Source: Nocardiopsaceae bacterium
Lineage (GTDB): Bacteria; Actinomycetota; Actinomycetes; Streptosporangiales; Streptosporangiaceae
Assembly (NCBI GenBank): GCA_031254715.1
Contig: JAIRTY010000726.1
Coordinates: 1 to 13,397, forward strand
DNA length: 13,397 nt
Direction of reading: 5' to 3'
Part shown: positions 1 through 6,808 of the stretch, in pieces
How positions within the stretch are numbered: position 1 is the first letter of the stretch
Layout: every line of letters begins with the position of its first letter
Notes under the pieces: generated by a model
Databases searched by the model: none
Seen by the model: the letters and a program-made list of their open reading frames with translations, nothing else
What the model was told of the DNA's origin: nothing
Made by a program: the position numbers and the translations under genes

Positions 1-1
1 A

Positions 2-841
2 CCGGCTGCCGCAGCGGGAACCGTCCAGCCCGGCCAGCTGGCCGCGGTGAGCTGCGACAGCCTCACCTACCGGTTCGGCCAGCATCTCGCCGTCGACCAT
101 GTGGACCTGCGGATCGAGACCGGCGAGACCTTCGGCCTGCTCGGGCCGAACGGGGCCGGCAAGACCACCACGATCCGGATGCTGACCACCCTGCTCAAGC
201 CCGCGTCCGGCTCGGTCTGCGTATTCGGCACCGACGCCGCGCGCGAGCCCATGCGGGTGCGCCGGCTCATCGGCTACGTGCCGCAGCTGCTGTCCGCTGA
301 CGCCGCCCTCACCGGGCAGGAGAACGTCGAGCTGTTCGCCCGCCTGTTCGACGTGCCCCGGCGCGACCGGCGGCAGCGCGTGACCGAGGCGCTGTCGGCC
401 ATGGGCCTGACCGAGGCGGCGGGCCGCCTGGTGAAGACGTACTCGGGCGGCATGGTGCGCCGCCTCGAGCTGGCACAGGCGCTGGTCAATACTCCCCGGC
501 TGCTGGTGCTCGACGAGCCCACGGTGGGGCTGGACCCGGTCGCACGCGCCGATGTGTGGGAGTTCATCTCCCGGCTCCGCCAGTCCGACCGCATGACGGT
601 GCTCATGACGACCCACTACATGGATGAGGCCGCGCTGTATTGCGACCGGATCGCGCTCATGCATCGCGGCACGATCCGGGTCACCGGCTCCCCCGCCGGG
701 CTGGAGGCGGGACTGGGAGACGGCGCCACCCTGGACGACGTGTTCCGCCACTACACCGGCGGCAGCCTGGAAACCGAGACCGAGCCTGGAGGCATCCGTG
801 ACGTCCGCCGCGCCCGGCGTACCGCCCGCCGCCTCGGCTAG
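2..841 (+). CDS. DrrA-type ABC transporter ATP-binding subunit (5' end may lie outside the window)
   Basis: Nucleotide-binding subunit of an ABC exporter; it hydrolyses ATP on the cytoplasmic face to drive the permease encoded next. Counting from the GTG at 47, Walker A GPNGAGKT is at residues 33-40, the Q-loop Gln at 80, the signature as YSGGM at 132-136, Walker B LLVLDE at 152-157 and the H-loop His at 190. The YSGGM signature, the TLDDVF motif near residue 229 and the adjacent permease match the DrrA (daunorubicin-resistance) group. The frame stays open to the left edge, and the GTG at 47 lacks a good ribosome site, so the real start may be upstream. The C-terminal 44 bases overlap the permease gene, which suggests translational coupling. 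The family exports drugs, lipids or antibiotics; the substrate cannot be read from the sequence. Confidence 0.93.
   Translation, partial: PAAAAGTVQPGQLAAVSCDSLTYRFGQHLAVDHVDLRIETGETFGLLGPNGAGKTTTIRMLTTLLKPASGSVCVFGTDAAREPMRVRRLIGYVPQLLSADAALTGQENVELFARLFDVPRRDRRQRVTEALSAMGLTEAAGRLVKTYSGGMVRRLELAQALVNTPRLLVLDEPTVGLDPVARADVWEFISRLRQSDRMTVLMTTHYMDEAALYCDRIALMHRGTIRVTGSPAGLEAGLGDGATLDDVFRHYTGGSLETETEPGGIRDVRRARRTARRLG
788..792 (+). promoter_or_regulatory. Ribosome binding site of the permease gene
   Basis: GGAGG, 5 bases before the GTG at 798, inside the end of the ATPase gene. It decides the permease start in favour of 798 over the upstream in-frame start at 624, which would overlap the ATPase by more than 200 bases. 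Confidence 0.8.
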
Positions 842-1664
842 CCCGGGCGGCCAGACCGCGACCCCGGCCCTGCCCGGCACCGGACGGGGCCGGCCAGGGC
901 CGGCCCGGCTGCTCAACCGGGTCGTCACGCTGTGCTGGGTGGAGCTGCGCAAGGTCCGCCATGACCGGACCGAGCTTTACACCCGGGCGATCCAGCCGGC
1001 GCTGTGGCTGATCATCTTCGGCGAGACATTCACCCGCATCCATGCCATCGCCACTCCCGGGAAGATCCCTTACCTGGACTACCTGGCGCCCGGCATCCTC
1101 GCCCAGTCCACCCTGTTCATCGCGATCTTCTACGGCATCCAGATCATCTGGGAGCGGGACGCGGGCGTCCTCGCCAAGCTGATGGTCACCCCGACCCCCC
1201 GGGCTGCCCTGATCACCGGGAAGGCGTTCGCAGCCGGGATCCGCTCGATCGCCCAGGCGGCGGTCGTGATGGTGCTCGCCGCGCTGCTCGGGGTGACGCT
1301 CACGGTGGACCCGCTCCGGATCGCCGGCACGCTGCTGATCGTGGTACTCGGGTCGGCCTTCTTCTCCTGCCTGTCCATGAGCATCGCGGGCGTGGCGCTG
1401 AGCCGGGAACGGCTGATGGGCATCGGGCAGGCGATCACCATGCCGCTGTTCTTCAGTTCGAACGCGCTCTACCCCACCCGGCTGATGCCGGGGTGGCTGC
1501 AGGCGGTCAGCCGGGTCAACCCGCTCTCCTACGAGGTGGACGCGCTGCGGGCGCTGCTCGTGGGCCAGCCGGCCAATCTCTGGCTCGACACCGGGGTGCT
1601 GGCCGCGGCAACGGTCGCCGCTATCACGGTCTCGTCGCTGCTGCTTCCCCGGCTCGCCAAGTAG
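798..1664 (+). CDS. DrrB-type ABC-2 transporter permease
   Basis: Membrane subunit (288 residues) of the exporter whose ATPase precedes it. After a Pro/Ala/Gly-rich tail of about 35 residues come the core features of the ABC-2 family: a first hydrophobic segment near 66-76, the conserved YLDYLAPGILAQS stretch at 92-104, a segment near 105-118, the cytoplasmic WERDAGVLAKL motif at 118-128, membrane segments near 152-170, 174-200 and 208-222, the NPLSYEVDALR motif at 241-251, and a last segment near 264-283. The GTG start is set by GGAGG at 788-792. The gene overlaps the ATPase stop by 44 bases, so the two subunits are probably made together. Assignment to the DrrB/ABC-2 family is firm; the transported compound is unknown. 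Confidence 0.92.
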   Translation: MTSAAPGVPPAASASPGGQTATPALPGTGRGRPGPARLLNRVVTLCWVELRKVRHDRTELYTRAIQPALWLIIFGETFTRIHAIATPGKIPYLDYLAPGILAQSTLFIAIFYGIQIIWERDAGVLAKLMVTPTPRAALITGKAFAAGIRSIAQAAVVMVLAALLGVTLTVDPLRIAGTLLIVVLGSAFFSCLSMSIAGVALSRERLMGIGQAITMPLFFSSNALYPTRLMPGWLQAVSRVNPLSYEVDALRALLVGQPANLWLDTGVLAAATVAAITVSSLLLPRLAK

Positions 1665-1680
1665 CCGGCTCGCCAGGTAA
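1649..1680 (+). repeat. 16-bp tandem duplication across the permease stop codon
   Basis: Two adjacent 16-base units, CCGGCTCGCCAAGTAG (1649-1664) and CCGGCTCGCCAGGTAA (1665-1680), agree at 14 of 16 bases. The first carries the last permease codons and the TAG stop. A third partial unit (CCGG) follows. It looks like a small slippage duplication. Confidence 0.75.
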
Positions 1681-1690
1681 CCGGCGCCGG

Positions 1691-1712
1691 TCGCCCGGCG
1701 TGTCCCGGGCGA
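1691..1712 (+). terminator. Hairpin terminator of the ABC exporter operon
   Basis: TCGCCCGG (1691-1698) pairs with CCGGGCGA (1705-1712) around a 6-base loop, 26 bases after the permease stop. No U-tract follows, which is usual in actinomycetes. Confidence 0.5.
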
Positions 1713-1853
1713 ACCGCACTCAACCACCAGTAATCCTGCGGGTCGGACAGATCACTATCCAGGCTTATCTTCCGATAATGATCGCCAAAGCCAAGGATAA
1801 TTCCTTTCATGGTCATTCGGAGAAAAGAGCAGCCACCTTTCCTGTCAATGCGC

Positions 1854-1882
1854 TTGACACAAGTAATACGGCACTCCATATT
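1854..1882 (+). promoter_or_regulatory. Promoter of the first micropeptide gene
   Basis: TTGACA at 1854-1859, a 17-base spacer and CATATT at 1877-1882. The spacer carries AGTAAT 3 bases after the -35 box, as in the promoter at 3325-3353. The -35 box begins 108 bases before the ATG at 1962. The rest of 1713-1961 holds no other gene that I can support. Confidence 0.6.
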
Positions 1883-1961
1883 GGCATCGGATCTCAGCCG
1901 CCGAAAGCAACCACGGCGCACGATCTAGTACCCCCATCCCCAAGAATGCACGGGAGGATCA

Positions 1962-2036
1962 ATGCTGCACCTGATCGCTGGCCTCGGGCTGGTGCTTCAC
2001 CTCTGCGCCCACCTGGGCGCATTCCTGGTGATTTAG
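1962..2036 (+). CDS. Hydrophobic micropeptide, 24 residues (first of a pair)
   Basis: Very short gene starting MLHLIAGLGLVLH and ending LGAFLVI. It is almost entirely Leu, Ile, Val, Ala and Gly, with His at 3, 13 and 17 and one Cys at 15, so it could span a membrane once. GGGAGG lies 4 bases before the ATG, a full promoter lies 79 bases upstream of the ATG (1854-1882), and a strong hairpin follows the TAG by 16 bases. The peptide resembles the one at 3432-3518: both begin ML, contain GLG-x2-L, a His just after, and LG near the end. No known family is recognised. A membrane micropeptide, a type I toxin-like peptide or a small regulatory peptide are all possible; an sRNA with a chance reading frame is the main alternative. 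Gene-like signals are seen; function is not. Confidence 0.5.
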   Translation: MLHLIAGLGLVLHLCAHLGAFLVI

Positions 2037-2052
2037 TCGCCGGACGCGCAGG

Positions 2053-2086
2053 ATGGCCCGCCCGCCGGTCACGGTGGGCGGGCCAT
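2053..2086. terminator. Bidirectional hairpin terminator
   Basis: ATGGCCCGCCC (2053-2063) is perfectly complementary to 2076-2086; the stem extends inward through a G-U pair and three G-C pairs to a GTCA loop. It lies between the first micropeptide gene and the end of the convergent marR gene and could end both transcripts. Confidence 0.8.
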
Positions 2087-2094
2087 AGCTTTCC

Positions 2095-2673
2095 CTACGC
2101 TCCCTGGTCTCCGGCCAGGTACCGGGCTCGTGCCGCATTCCCGACCGGGCACCCGCCGCGGGCTCCCCGGCACACCCCCGTGTCGCACAGCCGGCACATC
2201 CAGCGCGTCGCTCCCGGTCCCCTGATGAAGCTCACCAGGAGCTTTGACAGCAGTTCCCGCAGGATCTCCCGTTCTGCCCCGGACAGGCCCGACAGCGCGG
2301 CAAGCAGCACCCGTGCCCTGGCCGCGGCCCCCCGCTCGGAGGGCGCCCGCCCCGCACCGGGCAGGCCGACGGTGGTGGACCGGCCGTCCGGGCCGGAACC
2401 GCGCTCAACCTGGCCCAGCTCCGACATCCGGTCGACCAGCCGCACCGTGCCGGACGAGGTGAGCCCGAGCACCTGGCGCAGCACGTCGATGGTGGGCCGG
2501 TCGAGGAAGTGGAGCAGCGCGGACAATGCCGTCGCGGCGCTTTCCTGGCGGCCGCCCGCCTCCGTCATCGCCTCGGTCATCCGGTCGGTGAGCACCAGCG
2601 CGAGTGCGCCCAGCAGGTTGGCCGTCTGGTCAAGGCCCGGCGGCGGAAGGCCAGCGGGGCCCGGGTCAGTCAA
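2095..2673 (-). CDS. MarR-family transcriptional regulator with a C-terminal four-cysteine motif
   Basis: Predicted winged-helix DNA-binding repressor of 192 residues. The dimerising helix lies near 15-40 (LGALALVLTDRMTEA) and the recognition region near 61-90 (TIDVLRQVLGLTSSGTVRLVDRM), followed by the wing (VERGSGPDGRSTTV). The C-terminus carries C160-x2-C163-x4-C168-x6-C175, an arrangement suited to binding a metal or sensing oxidation. A similar tail is known in actinomycete MarR proteins, but its ligand is not established here. The start is probably the TTG at 2673, which overlaps the stop of the DUF3224 gene by 8 bases; there is no clear ribosome site, so translation is probably coupled. 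The likely target is the palindrome at 3087-3103 in its own operon promoter, giving autoregulation. The family assignment is good and the regulated signal is unknown. Confidence 0.88.
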   Translation of the reverse strand: MTDPGPAGLPPPGLDQTANLLGALALVLTDRMTEAMTEAGGRQESAATALSALLHFLDRPTIDVLRQVLGLTSSGTVRLVDRMSELGQVERGSGPDGRSTTVGLPGAGRAPSERGAAARARVLLAALSGLSGAEREILRELLSKLLVSFIRGPGATRWMCRLCDTGVCRGARGGCPVGNAARARYLAGDQGA

Positions 2674-3064
2674 GCTCGTAGTCGAGGCTGAAGGTCCCGC
2701 CAGGGCCGCTGGCAGCGGCGGAGGATCCGGTGCCGGTCAGCCCCGCCAGGGCGGCCGTGCCCGACCCGGGGATCACCCGCCACCTGCTGCGCGCCTCGCC
2801 GCCGTCGAAGACGCCGTCGGCGGCCATGACGCAACTGCCCTGCCTGCCCGCGATCTCGCCGGTGAACTGCTGCAGGCCGGTGAACTCGGCGGTGCCGTCG
2901 GCCCGGTAGCACATCAGCGTGTCCGAGATCAGGTCGCCCTCGAGGCCGCCGCTGAGCCGGAATCCCATCCGGGCCCTCGTGAGCTTGGCGTCGCCGCCGA
3001 GCTCCTGATAGGTGTTCTCGTCCCACGACGTGACGGTGAAGGTGCCCGCTGCCTGTGTGGCCAT
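2666..3064 (-). CDS. DUF3224 domain-containing protein
   Basis: Small protein of 132 residues that is entirely one DUF3224 domain: GTFTVTSWDENTY at 7-19, LTRARMGFRLSGGLEGD at 28-44, FTGLQQFTGEIAGRQGS at 61-77 and WRVIPGSGTAALAGLTG at 95-111. The family is beta-rich, related in fold to lipocalin/AOC-barrel-like proteins, and has no proven activity. The start at 3064 fits the usual family N-terminus and has GAGGAG (3070-3075) before it; a longer in-frame start at 3187 would run through the promoter palindrome. It is the first gene of a two-gene operon with marR, overlapping by 8 bases, so it is probably the main target of that repressor. It may bind a small ligand, which is inference only. Confidence 0.9.
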   Translation of the reverse strand: MATQAAGTFTVTSWDENTYQELGGDAKLTRARMGFRLSGGLEGDLISDTLMCYRADGTAEFTGLQQFTGEIAGRQGSCVMAADGVFDGGEARSRWRVIPGSGTAALAGLTGTGSSAAASGPGGTFSLDYELD

Positions 3065-3086
3065 GCCTGCTCCTCTTCCCAAATAT

Positions 3087-3103
3087 GTGTATGAGTCACA
3101 CAC
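3087..3103. promoter_or_regulatory. Palindromic operator upstream of the DUF3224-marR operon
   Basis: GTGTATGAGTCACACAC is a 17-bp palindrome centred on G3095, with 7 of 8 half-site positions matching. It is flanked by AT-rich arms (AAATAT and TATATCT) and lies 22 bases before the ATG at 3064, so it would overlap the promoter. Size, symmetry and position fit a MarR-family operator. Farther upstream, CCGGAA and TTCCGG (3163-3176) form a second small inverted repeat of unknown role. Confidence 0.6.
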
Positions 3104-3324
3104 TATATCTCGAGCGCAGGCCGCAGCCAGCCGGAGCCGGCCCTGGGAGCCACCGGGACGTGCCGGAATTTTCCGGAAACACATCATTTTCTGTCAGAAC
3201 CATAATGTGAACGCTTTTCAGAAAGAAAACCGGCTCTAGGTCCCGTAGCTCAATTAATTGGTGGCCACTTCCGCGTCCGGCCGATAAAGTCTCAGGCGTA
3301 GCCGGCCCTTTTCCGGGGAAGAGC

Positions 3325-3353
3325 TTGACATCAGTAATTCACTCGTCCAGATT
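3325..3353 (+). promoter_or_regulatory. Promoter of the second micropeptide gene
   Basis: TTGACA at 3325-3330, a 17-base spacer and CAGATT at 3348-3353. As in the promoter at 1854-1882, CTTGACA is followed after two bases by AGTAAT, and the -10 region reads CA.ATTG. The -35 box begins 107 bases before the ATG at 3432. The -10 box is weak on its own; the match to the first copy is the support. Confidence 0.55.
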
Positions 3354-3431
3354 GCTGGCAGGTTGCTCGTCCACGCACCTGCTGGGCGGGTGGAGAACCC
3401 TCAACTATCCGGATACTCAGGGGGGAAAGAA

Positions 3432-3518
3432 ATGCTAGGCTCGCTTCTCATTGGTCTCGGCGCCACGCTGGACCATGTCCTCGTCTTCCTGGGCGGCGTC
3501 GTCGCCGGCCTGCTGTAG
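3432..3518 (+). CDS. Hydrophobic micropeptide, 28 residues (second of a pair)
   Basis: Starts MLGSLLIGLGATLDHV and ends LGGVVAGLL. Apart from Asp14-His15 the peptide is hydrophobic or small and could form one membrane helix. AGGGGGG lies 6 bases before the ATG, its promoter is at 3325-3353, and a long hairpin follows at 3583-3634. It shares ML-x-L, GLG-x2-L, a mid-helix His and a later LG with the 24-residue peptide at 1962, and the two genes have matched promoters and 5' leaders of the same length. It is divergent from the DUF3224-marR operon and upstream of the fumarase gene, from which the hairpin separates it. Not recognised as a known family. Function is open; a membrane-acting or regulatory peptide is a guess. 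Confidence 0.52.
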   Translation: MLGSLLIGLGATLDHVLVFLGGVVAGLL

Positions 3519-3582
3519 GCGAGGGCGCATCCTCGCGGGGCGCGGCCGGACAGCGGCCGGGGATCCGCGGGGCATGCCCTGA

Positions 3583-3634
3583 GGCATGACGAGGGCCTGG
3601 CCGCACTGACGCGGACGGGCCCTCGTTGCATGCC
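3583..3634 (+). terminator. Long hairpin terminator after the second micropeptide
   Basis: GGCATGACGAGGGCC (3583-3597) pairs with 3618-3634 through GGCCCTCGT, two unpaired bases and GCATGCC, around a loop of about 20 bases. It isolates the micropeptide unit from fumA. Confidence 0.7.
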
Positions 3635-3738
3635 CGGGGACATGCGGGCGGCCTCCGGCGGACCGGACCGGGCAGGGACCGGCAGGGCAGGCCCTACGAT
3701 GAGACCGCCAGGTTCAGCCAGCCGAGGAAAGAGCCCCG

Positions 3739-5394
3739 ATGCCCGAGTTCACGCCCGTCAGCTTGCTGCCGCTGGGAGAAGACAGCACGGAGTACCGCCT
3801 GCTGACCGCCGACGGGATCACCTCGCGCCAGGCGTTCGGACGAGAATTCCTCGAGGTGGAGCCGGAAGTCCTGACGCTGGTCGCCCGTGCGGGGATGCGC
3901 GATATCTCCCACCTGCTGCGTCCGGGGCACCTGCGGCAGCTCCGGGCCATCACCGAGGATCCGGAAGCCAGCCCGAACGACCGGTTCGTGGCCAGGGACC
4001 TGCTCAAGAACGCCTGCATCGCGGCCGAGGGCGTGCTGCCGATGTGCCAGGACACCGGCACCGCGATCGTCATGGGCAAGCGGGGCGGCGGGGTGCTCAC
4101 CGACGGGCGGGACGAAGAGCACCTCGCACGCGGCATCTATGACGCCTACGCGCAGCTCAACCTGAGATACTCGCAGCTCGCCCCGCTGACCATGTACGAG
4201 GAGCGCAACACCGGCACCAACCTGCCCGCCCAGGTCGAGCTGTACGCCGCCCCTGGCGCCGAGTACAGGTTCCTGCTCATGGCCAAGGGCGGCGGGTCCG
4301 CCAACAAGTCGTTCCTCTACCAGCAGACCAAGGCGGTGCTGAACGAGGCGAGCATGCTCGCGTTCCTCGAGGACAAGATCCGCTCCCTCGGCACCGCCGC
4401 CTGCCCGCCCTATCACCTGGCGATCGTGGTTGGCGGCACCAGCGCCGAGTACGCGCTCAAGACCGCCAAGTACGCGTCCGCCCGGTACCTGGACACGCTG
4501 CCGACCGCCGGCTCGCCGCTCGGTCACGGCTTCCGGGACCTGGCGCTGGAGCAGCAGGTGCTGGAGCTCACCCGCAAGATCGGGATCGGCGCCCAGTTCG
4601 GCGGCAAGTACTTCTGCCATGACGTGCGAGTGATCAGGCTGCCCCGCCACGGCGCGTCCTGCCCGGTCGCGATCGCGGTCTCGTGTTCCGCCGACCGGCA
4701 GGCACTCGCCAAGATCACCCGCGACGGCGCTTTCCTGGAACGGCTGGAGACCGGCCCCGCTCAGTACCTGCCGGAGAGCGCCGCCGCCGGTACCGGCGCC
4801 GACGTGGTGAAGATCGACCTGACCCGGCCCATGAGCGAGATCAGGGCCGAGCTCTCCCGGCACCCGGTCGCCACCCGGATTTCCCTCACCGGCCCGATGG
4901 TCGTCGCGCGGGATATCGCGCACGCGAAAATCGCCGAACGGCTGTCGGCCGGTGAATCGATGCCGCAGTACCTGATCGACCATCCGGTGTACTACGCGGG
5001 CCCGGCTAAGACCCCGGCGGGCTATGCGTCCGGCTCGTTCGGCCCTACCACCGCCGGCCGCATGGATTCGTATGTTGACCGGTTCCAGGCGGCAGGCGGC
5101 TCACTGGTGATGCTCGCCAAGGGGAACCGATCGGCTGCAGTGACCGCGGCCTGCCACCGCTACGGCGGCTTCTACCTGGGCTCCATCGGCGGTGCCGCCG
5201 CGAAGCTGGCGCGGGACTCGATCACCGGGGTGGAGGTGCTCGAGTACCAGGAACTCGGGATGGAAGCCGTCTGGCGGATCGAGGTCCGCGACTTCCCGGC
5301 CTTCATCGTCGTGGACGACAAGGGCAACGACTTCTTCGCGGGGCCCGCAGGCGGCCAGCAGGTGCCGCTGAGCATCGGCCGGCGCACGAATTAA
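3739..5394 (+). CDS. fumA: Class I fumarate hydratase (iron-sulfur, FumA/FumB type)
   Basis: Cytoplasmic citric-acid-cycle enzyme that reversibly hydrates fumarate to L-malate using a [4Fe-4S] cluster. The protein has 551 residues, the normal length for the single-chain family with the alpha part (about 40-330) followed by the beta part (about 360-540). The three cluster cysteines are visible: C103 in CQDTGT, C222 in GTAACPP and C316 in SCSADR. Their spacing of 119 and 94 residues equals that of Escherichia coli FumA (105, 224, 318). Further conserved stretches are GGTSAE at 232-237, GGKYFCHD at 288-295, SGSFGPTTAGRMDSYV at 431-446 and AKGNRS at 460-465. The start is supported by GAGGAAAG about 8 bases before the ATG. 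TACGAT at 3695-3700 could be a -10 box, without a good -35. The gene is intact and appears to be transcribed alone. Confidence 0.97.
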   Translation: MPEFTPVSLLPLGEDSTEYRLLTADGITSRQAFGREFLEVEPEVLTLVARAGMRDISHLLRPGHLRQLRAITEDPEASPNDRFVARDLLKNACIAAEGVLPMCQDTGTAIVMGKRGGGVLTDGRDEEHLARGIYDAYAQLNLRYSQLAPLTMYEERNTGTNLPAQVELYAAPGAEYRFLLMAKGGGSANKSFLYQQTKAVLNEASMLAFLEDKIRSLGTAACPPYHLAIVVGGTSAEYALKTAKYASARYLDTLPTAGSPLGHGFRDLALEQQVLELTRKIGIGAQFGGKYFCHDVRVIRLPRHGASCPVAIAVSCSADRQALAKITRDGAFLERLETGPAQYLPESAAAGTGADVVKIDLTRPMSEIRAELSRHPVATRISLTGPMVVARDIAHAKIAERLSAGESMPQYLIDHPVYYAGPAKTPAGYASGSFGPTTAGRMDSYVDRFQAAGGSLVMLAKGNRSAAVTAACHRYGGFYLGSIGGAAAKLARDSITGVEVLEYQELGMEAVWRIEVRDFPAFIVVDDKGNDFFAGPAGGQQVPLSIGRRTN

Positions 5395-5409
5395 CCGACA
5401 CAAGCGGGA

Positions 5410-5455
5410 TTCTCATCGTTCTCACAAGAGAAATAACACCTCGGCCGTGTAAAGT
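5410..5455 (+). promoter_or_regulatory. Possible leaderless promoter and repeats before the kinase gene
   Basis: TAAAGT (5450-5455) ends 6 bases before the ATG at 5462, which would place the transcription start on the A of ATG; no Shine-Dalgarno sequence is present, as expected for a leaderless mRNA. Upstream, TTCTCA occurs twice 9 bases apart (5410-5415 and 5419-5424), and TTCTC (5419-5423) forms an inverted repeat with GAGAA (5428-5432). No good -35 box is seen. Confidence 0.4.
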
Positions 5456-5461
5456 CCCGCC

Positions 5462-6760
5462 ATGCGCTCTGTCTCCGGGGAGCAACGAGTCGTTGCAGGA
5501 CGTTACCTTCTCCGCGAACGGATCGGCCGTGGCGCCATGGGCACCGTCTGGCAGGCCCGCGATCCGGTGCTGGCCCGGGATGTCGCGATCAAGCAGATCA
5601 AGGTCCCCTGCCTGCTCACGGACGAGGAGGCAGGGATCGCCAGGGAACGGACACTGCGCGAAGCCCGGGCCGCGGCTCGGCTGAATCACCCCGCGGTGGT
5701 CACCGTCTATGACGTGGTCGAGGCCGACGGGAACCTGTGGATCGTCATGGAGCTGGTACGCGCGCGCTCGCTGGAGCAGACGCTCGCCAGCGGCGGCCCG
5801 CTGCCGGTCAAGCGCGCCGCCGAGGTCGGCGCGATGGTGCTCGCCGCGCTCGGGTGCGCGCACGCGGCCGGGATCATGCACCGCGACGTCAAGCCAAGCA
5901 ACGTGCTGCTCGGCCAGGACGGCCGGGCCGTGCTGACCGATTTCGGGATCGCCAGCCTGGAAGGGGATCCTGGCCTGACCCAGGCCGGGATGGTGATGGG
6001 AACTCCCGGTTTCTGCGCGCCGGAACGCATCCGGGGCGCACCGGCCAGCCCGGCTTCGGATCTGTGGTCACTGGGCGCGACCCTGTTCGCCGCGGTCGAG
6101 GGGCACAGCCCGTTCCCGCGGCGGTCCACCCCCATGGCGATCCTGGCCGCGGTGGCGACGGAGGAGGCGCCGCCGACCCGCCGGGCAGGTTCGCTCGGCC
6201 CGGTGATCGAGGCGCTGCTGTGCCGCGAGCCGGCCCGGCGGCCCGACGCGGTCACCGCCGCCCGGATGCTCGATGCGGCCAGCCGGCCGTCCCCGGACCC
6301 TGCCTTCGCCCCCGAGGCCGCGCCCGGTCAGGGCGGCCAGGCCGAGGACCCGCGTCCGGCAGCGGGCTTCCCGGCTGGCAACGGGCACCGGCCGGGAAAC
6401 GCGCATGGGGCGGGCAACGGGCTCGGGGCAGGTAACGGGCTCGGGGCAGGCAGCGGGCTCCGGGCAGCCAACGGGAACGCAGCGGGCAACGGGCACCGGG
6501 CAGCCAACGGCCCGGCAGCGGAATCGTCCGCGGCCCGGCCGTTCCCCGCCGGGCCAGCGCTCCCCGGCTGGGCAGCGCCCGGAGGCCAGGGCAGGCACGC
6601 CAGCAGCCGGCCAGCTCCCGGGAGGCGCCGCCGGATCGCGGCAGGCGACTCCGGCCCAGGTTCCCGATCCGTCACCCGCGGCTCTGCCGGCAGGCTGCCC
6701 GGCCTCGGCAGGTTTCCCTGGCTGCCCTGGTCAGGCGGCTGGCCCTGGCAGGCCAGGTAA
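5462..6760 (+). CDS. Serine/threonine protein kinase (Hanks/PknB type), apparently soluble
   Basis: Predicted kinase of 432 residues that phosphorylates Ser/Thr on proteins. The catalytic domain spans about 14-272: glycine loop GRGAMG at 22-27, ATP-binding Lys44 in VAIK, helix-C Glu67, HRDVKPSN at 140-147 with catalytic Asp142, DFG at 160-162 and APE at 186-188, so it should be active. The tail (about 275-432) is rich in Pro, Gly, Ala and Asn, has repeated (A/G)NG units near 306-346, an Arg-rich stretch, and ends in a Trp/Pro-rich segment. Unlike PknB it has no visible membrane helix or PASTA sensor domain. The start has no ribosome site but fits a leaderless transcript. It is convergent with the transglycosylase gene to its right. 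Substrates are unknown; a link to cell-wall control is only suggested by position. Confidence 0.93.
   Translation: MRSVSGEQRVVAGRYLLRERIGRGAMGTVWQARDPVLARDVAIKQIKVPCLLTDEEAGIARERTLREARAAARLNHPAVVTVYDVVEADGNLWIVMELVRARSLEQTLASGGPLPVKRAAEVGAMVLAALGCAHAAGIMHRDVKPSNVLLGQDGRAVLTDFGIASLEGDPGLTQAGMVMGTPGFCAPERIRGAPASPASDLWSLGATLFAAVEGHSPFPRRSTPMAILAAVATEEAPPTRRAGSLGPVIEALLCREPARRPDAVTAARMLDAASRPSPDPAFAPEAAPGQGGQAEDPRPAAGFPAGNGHRPGNAHGAGNGLGAGNGLGAGSGLRAANGNAAGNGHRAANGPAAESSAARPFPAGPALPGWAAPGGQGRHASSRPAPGRRRRIAAGDSGPGSRSVTRGSAGRLPGLGRFPWLPWSGGWPWQAR
6379..6513 (+). repeat. In-frame repeats in the kinase tail
   Basis: Degenerate units of about 18 bases containing AACGGGC(T/A)C and GGGGCAGG or CCGGGCAGC encode repeated (G/A)NG(L/H)-type hexapeptides. 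The clearest pair is NGLGAG twice in succession. This is a low-complexity linker prone to length change. Confidence 0.65.
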
Positions 6761-6808
6761 GGGCCGCACGACGCAGGCCGGGCCCGCACCGCCCCGTGAG
6801 GGTGCTTC

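Noticed and set aside
1004..3094. Long plus-strand frame of 696 residues
   Set aside because: It runs across the permease, a terminator and two antisense genes, and its Arg/Pro/Gly-rich translation has no domain.
3241..3300. tRNA-like start (GTAGCTCAATTAATTGGT)
   Set aside because: It resembles a D-arm, but no anticodon stem, GTTCGA-type T-loop or matching acceptor stem follows.
3694..4983. Long antisense reading frame across fumA (429 residues)
   Set aside because: Its composition is that of a shadow frame in high-GC DNA, and the opposite strand encodes an intact fumarase with all key residues.
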